Shown here in pieces: positions 25,634 through 33,988 of a stretch of 64,000 bases of DNA (positions are counted from its first letter, which is position 1; each line of letters begins with the position of its first letter). Under the pieces are notes generated by a model that saw nothing but the letters and a program-made list of their open reading frames with translations, made no database searches and was not told where the DNA came from. The DNA comes from Capnocytophaga catalasegens (GTDB taxonomy: Bacteria; Bacteroidota; Bacteroidia; Flavobacteriales; Flavobacteriaceae). Location of the stretch: positions 62,001 to 126,000 of the forward strand of contig NZ_BPMA01000014.1 of NCBI RefSeq assembly GCF_026005215.1, in the 5' to 3' direction. Made by a program: the position numbers and the translations under genes.

Positions 25634-27127
25634 ATGAAAACAATAATTTCTGTTTTAGGACGAGAAAGAACCTTACTTTCATTCAATGTTTCGCACCACA
25701 AAAATACAGCTTTTGATGGCAAGCCTTTGTCTTTTACTTTGGGAAGTGAAAAACTTCACATTAGTTTTGTTCAAGAGTTTGGTGATGAAGTTTTCTTAAA
25801 TTGGATGCTTTTAAAAGATGAAAAAACACAAGAATGTGGATTTTACGAGCGAGGAAAAATTGTGATTTATGACAGCTCGGGATTGGATAAAAAAATATAA
25901 CAATATGATTTTATTGCCAAACCGATTGCTTACGAAAGTGTTTTTCATCACGAAAAAGGTTTGATTATCAATATGACGCTTTCGGCTAACAAAATGTTGG
26001 TTTATAATGAAGCTTTTTTTATAAAACCGTACTATTATCCTGTGGAAAGAACCAAAGAAAAGAAGGAAAAGGGAGACACAAGCTCTATTTTGTATGTGAC
26101 AAATTTAAAAGCCGATAAAGCCGAAGCGCAACCCAATGAAAAAGTAACTTTTACAGTAACCAAATACAGCCAAGAAAAAGTTAGCGAAAACAACAAAAAA
26201 CGCATACAATGGTCAATAAAAATTGATGACAAACAAGAAGTTTTAAAAGAAAAAGGCGAGAAACTCACACTCACCATTAAAGAAGAATGGGCAGGAAAAG
26301 AAATTATCGTAATGCCTTATTTGGTAAAACCCAATGAAGAAAAAGTGAGTAAGAAGGTGAAGGTGAATATTTTTAATTATGGAAGAGCTATGATGTTTAT
26401 ATTAACAGATGAACTTTTACCTTCTGGAAAACTTGTTAGAAAAGTAGTTGTTCCTCCGTCAAAAAAATATTTGACTTTATTAGAAGTAATCAATTTGAAA
26501 TTTTTGGTATGAAGGCAACAGATCCATTGTCAAATCTTACGATAGGAGAACACGCTTTTGGCATAAAACCAAGTCCATACTTATCGGCTAGCACTCTTCC
26601 AAAAGGAGCTCCTAATATTATGGGGCAATCTCAATATATTGATATAGCAAAGGCAAAAGCTGCTGGCTGCAAAATATACACAACAGCAGAAATAATTTTG
26701 GATTTAAGAAGAATGCAAAATGAAGCACCTTCCTTAAATGCAAAAACAAATTTAGAAAAGTTAATAAAAACTATATCAAGTGTTGAACAAGAAGTTTTAA
26801 TAAAAGGAGATATTCCTCCAGAAGCTATAAAATCTTCTAATGCAATGAAAATAACAAAAGGATTGAGAGTTTTAAATGTAATAGGAATTTAATATCAGTG
26901 TATGAAGTAGAACAAGCTGTTGAAAAATCTATAAAAAAAGAGAGAATTAAACCAATTGCAGCTGAAACTATTAGACAAGTAGGAGGTTGGGGAGGAGCAA
27001 TTGCAGGAGCAAAGATAGGGGCTGTCGGAGGGGCTTTTTTAGGAATAGAAACAGGTCCAGGGGCAATCATTTTTGGTATAGGAGGATACTTAGGAGTTGG
27101 GTAGCTGATTATATAGATGAGAACTAA
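25634..27127 (+). pseudogene. decayed TssD/Hcp-like fusion effector with glycine-zipper domain
   Basis: The first about 135 codons resemble Bacteroidota TssD/Hcp (FLNWMLLKDEKTQECGFYE, then GLIINMTLSANKM), the tube protein of subtype iii type VI secretion. They are split by an in-frame TAA (25898-25900), most simply a CAA-to-TAA change. An Ig-like extension follows (KADKAEAQPNEKVTFTVTK), then a toxin-like region (FGMKATDPLSNLTIGEHAFG) and a glycine-zipper membrane segment (GGAIAGAKIGAVGGAFLGI). Frame changes occur near 26490, 26890 and 27095. Stitching the frames gives one long fusion ending WVADYIDEN. Known relatives are TssD-fused effectors; no other T6SS gene is in the window. Confidence 0.6.
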
Positions 27128-27140
27128 AAATATATTTATT

Positions 27141-27624
27141 ATGCTGAATATTTTTAAAAAAATGTTTGAATATCATTTTTTTTTGCCAAGTGAGTTTTCT
27201 TTTTTAAAAAATGATTTAACTACGAAGGTATGGGTGGAGCTCATGCAGAAGGTATTGTACAAGGATTATTGAAACAAGGAATAGAGATTGATAGAGTTTT
27301 ACATTTTTCTCCGGCAGACAATAAAGATTTCAAAATAACTTTACCTGACAAGACATATCAGATAATATATTGCCAGATATTGTTTTGATGTATAAAAATT
27401 TTGATGATGTTATGGGAACTTTACCTGAAAAAATATGGAATGATATTAGAGATATTTTTTCAGAAAAAGAAAAATTAGAAAAAAATGCATATCAAATAAA
27501 TGGTCTCAAAAATGAACATTTTAAACTAAAAATTTCTAATGAAACAATAATGGATAATCATTATATACAAAATCAGTTCGAATTTTTCGGAGATAGAGCA
27601 AAAAAATTAAACAAAAATATTTAA
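27141..27624 (+). pseudogene. lipase-like toxin remnant
   Basis: Fragments in different frames: MLNIFKKMFEYHFFLP... (27141 onward), then YEGMGGAHAEGIVQGLL (from 27221 to a TGA at 27388), then PDIVLMYKNFDDVMG to the TAA at 27624. The G-x-G-G-A-x-A-E-G pattern followed by RVLHFSPAD looks like the nucleophile-elbow region of lipase-like polymorphic toxins, though the expected serine is not seen. It lies directly after the decayed effector and is broken at least twice. Assignment is by pattern only. Confidence 0.4.
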
Positions 27625-27661
27625 CAAAAAAGTTGATTTTAAAACTAAAAAATGATGTTAG

Positions 27662-27850
27662 TATGGAGAATTAGATTGGGATCCTCTCATAAATGCACAA
27701 GATGCTTCTTCTGAGTGGTTAAAAACCTTGAAAATCAAAAAAGTAGATGATACACATTATATTGTTCACTATTTAGATAAATTTACTAATAAACTTATTG
27801 CTATTAACTTAACCATTACAAAAGAAAATCAATCTTATAAAATAGATAAT
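27662..27850 (+). pseudogene. immunity-protein-like C-terminal remnant
   Basis: An open frame with no start codon, YGELDWDPLINAQDASSEW onward, resembling the C-terminal half of DUF3828-type immunity/lipoproteins (DPLINAQD, HYIVHYLDKF). A run of five A near 27839 shifts the frame: the natural ending YKIDNVEY continues in another frame to a TAA at 27861-27863. The N-terminal half is missing. The place after a toxin remnant fits an immunity gene. Confidence 0.4.
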
Positions 27851-27920
27851 GTAGAATATTAAAATATAAAATATAATTATTTTACTTAGAAAAAAATATA
27901 TTATTTAAAATAAAAAAATT

Positions 27921-28400
27921 ATGTATGTAGATTTTGACCAACTTTCCGAGACTTCCCGTGTATGGATATTCCAAGCGAATCGCAGTTTTACCGAAGAAGA
28001 ACTTGCTGAAATAGAAGGTTTTATGAAAGAATATATAAATAATTGGACTTCACATGGAACGTCTTTAAGAGCCTCTTTTGAGCTTCGATACAAACGTTTT
28101 CTGATTGTAGCTGCCGATGAGAACCAGCATTTGGGTGGTTGTTCCATTGATGATATGGTTCGCATAATTCAAGAATTAGAGAAAAAATATCAAGTAGATT
28201 TGCTTGACAAAATGAATGTTTCTTTCAAACAAGGCGAATTTATCGCCTATAAACCTTTGAACGAATTTAAAAAAATGGTTCAACAGAAATCTGTTTCGGC
28301 AAAAACGATTGTTTTCAATAATTTGGTTACTAATATTTACGAATATCGTAACGATTGGGAAGTTCCACTTGAAGATAGTTGGCATAGTCGATTTTTATAA
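27921..28400 (+). CDS. conserved flavobacterial protein, often labelled ABC transporter ATPase
   Basis: 159 residues, MYVDFDQLSETSRVWIFQANRSF to DSWHSRFL. The family is strongly conserved in flavobacteria and is commonly named ABC transporter ATPase, but no Walker A, Walker B or ABC signature is present, so the name is misleading. Recognisable features are the SRVWI/ANRSF start, the WTSHGTSLRASFELRYKRF core and the DLLDKMNVSFKQGEFIAY segment. The function is unknown. The frame is intact, in contrast to the remnants on both sides. Confidence 0.8.
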   Translation: MYVDFDQLSETSRVWIFQANRSFTEEELAEIEGFMKEYINNWTSHGTSLRASFELRYKRFLIVAADENQHLGGCSIDDMVRIIQELEKKYQVDLLDKMNVSFKQGEFIAYKPLNEFKKMVQQKSVSAKTIVFNNLVTNIYEYRNDWEVPLEDSWHSRFL

Positions 28401-28410
28401 AAATAAAATT

Positions 28411-28808
28411 ATGAAAATGGATTTTTTTTTGGCAATTTTATGTACCTGTATTAACTTGTTAATTGGCAATAGTACTGTTTTCATCTTATTACCAGAATTA
28501 AGTCTTTATTTTTTAGCGAATAATCTAATTATTATTTTACTATATAGTTATATTTTTTATAAAATCATCATAAATCCCAAAAAAATATACTATTTTAAAA
28601 TTGATTTTATGGGCAATATTTTTGTCTCTGATAGGCAATGCTTATTGTTTGTTGTTTTATAGCAGGAATAGTTAATGAAAATCAGTTAGAATTTCTTGAA
28701 GGGATTGTTCTTTTTCCATTTGCCTTTGTAGTAATGAGTTTTGTATGGATACCATTGGCAATAATTAATTTTATATGTATGGCATGTATCAATAAAAATA
28801 AGTTATAA
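28411..28808 (+). pseudogene. frameshifted membrane protein
   Basis: The first frame (28411-28662) encodes MKMDFFLAILC and two hydrophobic helices. A second frame (28638-28808) continues with more hydrophobic sequence (IVLFPFAFVVMSFVWIPLAII) and ends IKNKL-like INKNKL just before the Plug gene. Together they would make a membrane protein of about 130 residues with four helices, broken by one frameshift near 28630-28650. No family recognised. Two unrelated small membrane proteins are the alternative reading. Confidence 0.4.
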
Positions 28809-28811
28809 ATT

Positions 28812-30059
28812 ATGAAAAAATTGTTTTTATATTTGAATTTGATTATAGCATTTATGGTTATTCAAAATGTATTTTCGCAAGAAAAAATAGAACCTGATTA
28901 TATCAAATCAATTATTTTTCGTTCTTTGGAAAACGATATGCAATTCCCTATTGTTCAGCTAGGTGAGTCGTTTCGATTATCTTTCGATGATTTGCGTGCC
29001 GAAGAAAATGATTATTATTATGTAATAACTCATTGTGATTACGATTGGAAACCTTCTCAACTTATAAAAAGTGAATATCTTAGTGGAATGGATGACATGC
29101 GTATTACAAATTTTACTAATTCGTATGCTACTTTACAACCTTACACACATTATGAACTTACATTGCCCAATTCTGACACGGGTTTTCTTCTGACAGGAAA
29201 TTATATTTTAACTATAACCGACACTGAGCAAAAGCCTGTTTTCACCCGCCGATTTGTTGTATATTCTAATACAGCTTTGGTACAAATGACTATAAAACAA
29301 AATCGAGATTTAAAATTTGTTGAAGAAAAACAAGTTGTACAATTCAAACTTAGTTCTAAGTCATTACAATTTGAAAATCCTCAAATCAATATTAAAGTTG
29401 CTATTTTACAAAATTTTAATTGGAATAATATGATTACCAATGTAGCTCCACAATATGTTTTGGGTAACGAATTGGTATATAAATATGATAAAGAAACAGC
29501 TTTTTGGGGAGGGAATGAATATTTTTATTTCGAAAATAAAGATATAAGATTGGCAACCACAGGAGTTTATCACGTTGAACAAACCAATAATATGTATCAT
29601 TCAGTGCTTTATACTGCGCCTTATAGACGATACAAAACATACACTTATAATCCTGATATTGATGGAGATTTTCGTATATTGACCACACAAGGAAACCCAA
29701 CTATTGAAGCAGAATATTCGCAAGTATATTTTAGTGTAGAGGCTTATAATCAATGGCTTACAGATGAAGTGTATGTATACGGAGGTTTTTCAGAAAATAG
29801 ATTGACAGATGCCTATCGTCTGCATTATAATTCGGATAAAAATATTTTTGAAGGGAAAGTGTATCTAAAACAAGGATTTTATAATTACAAATTTGCTTTG
29901 AAATCAAAAGGAAAAGTTGATTATAACGCTTTTTCAGGAAATCATTATCAGACCGAAAATAACTATACGATATTGGTATATTATCGTCCAACAGGTGCTT
30001 TGTACGATAGAGTCATTGGAGTTGGTAGCCTCAATAGTACACAAGTTACACGTCAATAA
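28812..30059 (+). CDS. type IX secretion system Plug protein (DUF5103)
   Basis: 415 residues with a signal peptide (MKKLFLYLNLIIAFMVIQNVFSQ). The mature protein matches DUF5103, the Plug protein that closes the periplasmic side of the SprA translocon in the type IX secretion system. Typical segments are IKSIIFRS, HCDYDWKPSQLIKSEYLSG, FTNSYATLQPYTHYEL and NMYHSVLYTAPYRRYKTYTYNPDI. It therefore acts at the outer membrane in protein export and gliding. The T9SS core genes are elsewhere. The start lies 3 bp after the frameshifted membrane gene. Confidence 0.85.
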   Translation: MKKLFLYLNLIIAFMVIQNVFSQEKIEPDYIKSIIFRSLENDMQFPIVQLGESFRLSFDDLRAEENDYYYVITHCDYDWKPSQLIKSEYLSGMDDMRITNFTNSYATLQPYTHYELTLPNSDTGFLLTGNYILTITDTEQKPVFTRRFVVYSNTALVQMTIKQNRDLKFVEEKQVVQFKLSSKSLQFENPQINIKVAILQNFNWNNMITNVAPQYVLGNELVYKYDKETAFWGGNEYFYFENKDIRLATTGVYHVEQTNNMYHSVLYTAPYRRYKTYTYNPDIDGDFRILTTQGNPTIEAEYSQVYFSVEAYNQWLTDEVYVYGGFSENRLTDAYRLHYNSDKNIFEGKVYLKQGFYNYKFALKSKGKVDYNAFSGNHYQTENNYTILVYYRPTGALYDRVIGVGSLNSTQVTRQ

Positions 30060-30091
30060 TCAAAAAATATTTTTAAACTAAATGAAATCTA

Positions 30092-30121
30092 TTTGTTTTT
30101 TCAAAAAAATAAGTATCTTTG
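30092..30121 (+). promoter_or_regulatory. promoter of the arginine decarboxylase operon
   Basis: TTTG (30092-30095) and TATCTTTG (30114-30121) are 18 nt apart, a strong match. The start site would be near 30128, leaving a leader of nearly 300 nt. Confidence 0.6.
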
Positions 30122-30127
30122 CCCAAT

Positions 30128-30421
30128 TATTCTTGTATAAGAATATACTTATTAAATATATTGTATTTTGTTGATTATCAGTAATATATGAATATGCCTC
30201 TTAGTAAAATATTCTATTTCACTACAATTCATTTTAAGGTAAAATATTTATTTGGTCAAGTCTCTTTGTTGCTTTTGACCGAAAAAAACATTTTTGATAT
30301 TCCACAAAAAAGTTTTTCTTACCTTCGTATTTGAGATGTATTTTTTCTAAAAAATCCTTATAAATCAAAGGATTATCGCTTTATTTTTAAATTAAAAATT
30401 AAATAGAAAAAATATATCAAT
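30128..30421 (+). other. long structured leader upstream of speA
   Basis: Several hairpins are possible: ATAAG/CTTAT near 30138-30153, GGTCAA/TTGACC at 30254-30280, and AATCCTT/AAGGATT at 30353-30374, which is 48 nt before the ATG. A 48-codon frame (30188-30334, MNMPLSKIFYF...) lies within. A leader this long is unusual here, as most genes have 5' ends within 10-20 nt of the start. It may hold a cis-regulatory element. No known riboswitch consensus is recognised. Confidence 0.35.
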
Positions 30422-31813
30422 ATGAAAAATAAATACATTGACTTAATTGACCAGACTTATTACTTTCCGCAAGATGAATTCAGATTGGAAGGAGATGAAC
30501 TTCGTTTTCACAACATCGACTTGATGGAACTTGTTCGTACATATGGTGCTCCTTTGAAATTTATGTATCTACCACGAATTTCAGAAAATATCCAACGGGC
30601 AAAACGCTGGTTTGAAAAAGCTATCAAAAAACACAAATACAAAGGTGAATACAATTATTGTTATTGTACCAAAAGTTCTCATTTTAAGCATGTTATGGTT
30701 GAGGCTTTGAAAAATGATATTCACTTAGAAACCTCTTCGGCCTTTGATATTAACATTATCAACAATTTGATAAAAGAAGGCAAAATGACCAAGGACAATT
30801 ATATTATTTGCAATGGTTTTAAACGCGATGCTTATATTGATGGTATAGCCGATTTAATCAATCGCGGATTTGACAAATGCATGCCTATCATTGACAATTA
30901 CGAAGAAATTCACCTTTTAGATCAAAAAATTGAAAAAGATTATAGCATCGGTATTCGTATTGCTTCGGAAGAAGACCCACGTTCCGAATTCTATACCAGC
31001 CGATTGGGCATCGGGTATAAAAATATTGTTCCATTCTATAACAAAGAAATAAAAGATAATAAAAAAGTAACGCTTAAAATGTTACATTTTTTTATCAATA
31101 CAGGGATAAAAGACAATGCTTATTATTGGAATGAACTTTTGAAATGTTTGAAAGTATATATTCAACTCAAAAAGGCAGCACCTGAGTTAGATAGTCTGAA
31201 TATTGGTGGAGGCTTTCCTATCAAGCATTCGCTGGCATTTGACTATGATTATGCTTATATGGTTGATGAGATTATTCGCCAGATAAAAATTACGTGCGAC
31301 CAAGAAAAAGTACCTGTTCCCAATATTTTTACAGAATTTGGAAGTTTTACTGTGGGCGAAGCAGGTGGAGCTATTTATGAAATAATGTATCAAAAACAAC
31401 AAAACGACCGCGAAAAGTGGAATATGATTAACTCTTCCTTTATCACTACCCTACCCGATTCGTGGGCTATTAACAAGCGTTTTGTATTACTCCCTATCAA
31501 TCGTTGGTACGACGAATATGAGCGAGTACTCTTGGGCGGACTTACATGTGATGGCGATGATTACTATAACAGCGAACAGAATCTTAATGCGATTTATTTA
31601 CCTAAGTATAACAAAAACAAACCTTTATATATAGGTTTCTTCAATACAGGAGCTTATCAAGATACTATAGGAGGTGTAGGCGGATTGCAACATTGTCTGA
31701 TTCCGCAACCCAAAATAGTACTTATTGACAAAGATAAAAATGATAATATAGTTTCTCATCTTTTTATGGAACAACAAAAAGCTGATGAAATGTTGAAAAT
31801 TTTAGGATATTAA
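30422..31813 (+). CDS. speA: biosynthetic arginine decarboxylase (fold type III PLP)
   Basis: Converts arginine to agmatine. 463 residues, the shorter Bacteroidota form of the alanine-racemase-fold decarboxylases. Visible motifs are YNYCYCTKSSHF (region of the PLP lysine), HLETSSAFDI, LNIGGGFPIKHS (phosphate-binding glycines) and LLGGLTCDGDDYY (catalytic cysteine and C-terminal PLP contact). Agmatinase follows after 15 bp, so the pair makes putrescine from arginine. It is preceded by a long structured leader. Confidence 0.9.
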   Translation: MKNKYIDLIDQTYYFPQDEFRLEGDELRFHNIDLMELVRTYGAPLKFMYLPRISENIQRAKRWFEKAIKKHKYKGEYNYCYCTKSSHFKHVMVEALKNDIHLETSSAFDINIINNLIKEGKMTKDNYIICNGFKRDAYIDGIADLINRGFDKCMPIIDNYEEIHLLDQKIEKDYSIGIRIASEEDPRSEFYTSRLGIGYKNIVPFYNKEIKDNKKVTLKMLHFFINTGIKDNAYYWNELLKCLKVYIQLKKAAPELDSLNIGGGFPIKHSLAFDYDYAYMVDEIIRQIKITCDQEKVPVPNIFTEFGSFTVGEAGGAIYEIMYQKQQNDREKWNMINSSFITTLPDSWAINKRFVLLPINRWYDEYERVLLGGLTCDGDDYYNSEQNLNAIYLPKYNKNKPLYIGFFNTGAYQDTIGGVGGLQHCLIPQPKIVLIDKDKNDNIVSHLFMEQQKADEMLKILGY

Positions 31814-31828
31814 AATTCTTTTAGACAA

Positions 31829-32683
31829 ATGAAGAGAACATATGCAGGAATTCCTGAAGAAAATGCCACTTTTGAAAACTCGAAAGTAACGCTAATTACG
31901 GTGCCTTATGATGGTACTTCTACTTGGGGGAAAGGAGCTGATAAAGGACCTGAATTATTTTTAAATGCTTCGGAAAATATGGAACTGTATGATATTGAAA
32001 CCGATTCAGAGCCTTACTTACACGGAGTTTATTTAGCTGGTGTAATTTCTGAGAATTCTTCTCCAGAGGCAATGACCGAAGCCGTTTATCAAAAAACGAA
32101 AGAATTATTGGAATACAACAAATTATTTACTCTTTTTGGTGGTGAACATTCGGTTTCTATTGGTTCAATTCGAGCTGTGGGCGAAAAATATGATAAATTA
32201 ACCATCTTACAATTAGATGCCCATACCGATTTGCGCCCAGAGTTTCACGGGTCGGCTTGTAATCACGCTTGTGCTGTTTTTGAAGCTAATCAAAAACACA
32301 ATTTAGTACAAGTAGGTATTCGTTCAATGGACATTGAAGAAAAACAATATCTCCCAGAAGGGCAATGTTTTTTTGCACATCAGATTGCTCAAAATCCAAA
32401 TTGGATTGATGATGTTTTAGCAAAAGTATCTGATAATGTGTATATTACGATTGATTTAGATGCCTTTGACCCTGCTTTTGCTCCTTCAACAGGCACACCA
32501 GAACCAGGTGGACTACAATGGTATCCAACTTTGGAACTTTTGCGAAAAGTTTTTGAAAAATGTAATGTTGTTGCGTTTGATATTGTAGAGCTAATGGATT
32601 CTGCCAATCCAAAACCTACAGCTTTTTTAGCAGCCAAACTATATTACAAAATGTTAGCTTATTATTTTACGGCTAAAAAATAA
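31829..32683 (+). CDS. speB: agmatinase (ureohydrolase family)
   Basis: Hydrolyses agmatine to putrescine and urea. 284 residues with the binuclear manganese motifs FGGEHSVS, QLDAHTDLR and IDLDAFDPAFAPSTGTPEPGG. Cytoplasmic. It is co-transcribed with the arginine decarboxylase gene. The general arginase family includes guanidinobutyrase and formiminoglutamase, but the neighbour makes agmatine the likely substrate. A terminator follows at once. Confidence 0.9.
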   Translation: MKRTYAGIPEENATFENSKVTLITVPYDGTSTWGKGADKGPELFLNASENMELYDIETDSEPYLHGVYLAGVISENSSPEAMTEAVYQKTKELLEYNKLFTLFGGEHSVSIGSIRAVGEKYDKLTILQLDAHTDLRPEFHGSACNHACAVFEANQKHNLVQVGIRSMDIEEKQYLPEGQCFFAHQIAQNPNWIDDVLAKVSDNVYITIDLDAFDPAFAPSTGTPEPGGLQWYPTLELLRKVFEKCNVVAFDIVELMDSANPKPTAFLAAKLYYKMLAYYFTAKK

Positions 32684-32707
32684 TATTACATTTTAAAATA
32701 AAAATAA

Positions 32708-32735
32708 GGCAAAACTTTATAGTTTTGCCTTTAAT
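32708..32735 (+). terminator. intrinsic terminator after speB
   Basis: GGCAAAACT pairs with AGTTTTGCC around TTAT, followed by a T-rich tract. Confidence 0.85.
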
Positions 32736-32788
32736 TTTTTAGTAGAAATATATTATATTAAACATTTAATAATCAGTATATTAAAAAT

Positions 32789-33919
32789 TTACAAGCGTGT
32801 ACTCATCTGTCGTACCATTTGCTCTTTCCACACACTGAAATCACCTGCTAAAATATGTTTTCGTGCCTCACGAACTAACCACAAATAAAATCCTAAATTG
32901 TGAATCGAAGCTATCTGTTTGCCTAAAAATTCATTAGCTGCAAACAAATGTCGCAAGTAAGCTTTGGTGTAATACGTATCCACATAGGTGTGATTATCAG
33001 GGTCGATGGGTGAAAAATCATCTTCCCATTTTTTATTTTTGATATTGATAATTCCTTGCGAAGTAAATAGCATTCCGTTACGAGCGTTTCGCGTAGGCAT
33101 CACACAATCAAACATATCCACTCCCAAAGCGATATTTTCCAAAATATTTACAGGTGTACCGACCCCCATCAGATAACGAGGTTTGTCTGTCGGGAGAATA
33201 TCACAAACCACTTCGGTCATAGCGTACATTTCTTCAGCTGGTTCGCCTACGGATAGCCCACCAATGGCATTTCCATCGGCTCCTTTACTGGCGATATATT
33301 CAGCGGATTCTTTGCGTAAATCTTTATAAACAGACCCTTGCACAATCGGGAATAAACTTTGTGAGTAGCCATACATCGGAGGAACTTTTTCCAAATGCGA
33401 AATACAGCGGTCAAGCCAACGGTGTGTCATCTGCATAGATTTTTTAGCATATTGATAATCACACGGATAAGGTGTGCATTCATCAAATGCCATCATAATA
33501 TCAGCCCCAATGCTACGCTGTATTTCCATTACATTTTCGGGTGTAAATACGTGATACGAACCGTCAATATGGCTTTTGAATTTGACGCCTTCTTCCTTTA
33601 TTTTACGGGTTGCAGAAAGGGAATACACTTGGTAACCGCCGCTATCGGTCAAGATATTTCTGTCCCAATTCATAAACTTGTGCAAACCTCCTGCTTTTTC
33701 CAAAATAGCCGTTTGCGGACGTAAATACAAATGATATGTATTGCCCAAAATAATATCGGGATTGATGTCTTCTTTGAGTTCACGCTGATGCACCCCTTTG
33801 ACAGAGGCTACCGTACCTACGGGCATAAAAATAGGTGTTTCAATCACGCCGTGGTCTGTAGTGATTTTCCCTGCTCGGGCTTTGGTTGCTATATCTGTAT
33901 ATAATAATTCAAATTGCAT
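32789..33919 (-). CDS. tgt: tRNA-guanine transglycosylase
   Basis: Exchanges guanine-34 for preQ1 in tRNAs with GUN anticodons. 376 residues from the ATG at MQFELLYT; a 20-codon upstream extension runs through the promoter. Catalytic and zinc motifs are present: LTDSGGYQVYSL (active-site Asp and Ser), IGGLSVGEP, DCVMPTRNARNGMLF (nucleophilic aspartate and RNA-binding loop) and a degenerate zinc region near TYVDTYYTKAYLRHL. In that region the usual cysteines of the C-x-C-x2-C site appear to be replaced, so zinc binding is uncertain. The -7 box lies 16 nt before the start. Confidence 0.9.
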   Translation of the reverse strand: MQFELLYTDIATKARAGKITTDHGVIETPIFMPVGTVASVKGVHQRELKEDINPDIILGNTYHLYLRPQTAILEKAGGLHKFMNWDRNILTDSGGYQVYSLSATRKIKEEGVKFKSHIDGSYHVFTPENVMEIQRSIGADIMMAFDECTPYPCDYQYAKKSMQMTHRWLDRCISHLEKVPPMYGYSQSLFPIVQGSVYKDLRKESAEYIASKGADGNAIGGLSVGEPAEEMYAMTEVVCDILPTDKPRYLMGVGTPVNILENIALGVDMFDCVMPTRNARNGMLFTSQGIINIKNKKWEDDFSPIDPDNHTYVDTYYTKAYLRHLFAANEFLGKQIASIHNLGFYLWLVREARKHILAGDFSVWKEQMVRQMSTRL

Positions 33920-33935
33920 TCTGTTTTTTTGAATG

Positions 33936-33973
33936 CAAAAATACAAATTATTTAGAAAAACCCAGTATCTTTG
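33936..33973. promoter_or_regulatory. divergent -7 boxes for tgt and the flippase
   Basis: On the minus strand TATTTTTG (33936-33943) serves tgt; on the plus strand TATCTTTG (33966-33973) serves the flippase. They are 22 bp apart, so polymerases would compete. The ATGs follow after 16 and 15 nt. Confidence 0.6.
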
Positions 33974-33988
33974 TCGCAAATTTTAGAA

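Noticed and set aside
27921-28400. ABC transporter ATPase
   Set aside because: Despite the usual family label, there is no P-loop, Walker B or ABC signature; listed as a conserved protein of unknown function.
30188-30334. 48-codon leader frame upstream of the arginine decarboxylase
   Set aside because: No arginine-rich or stalling-like content and no conservation data; noted only within the leader description.
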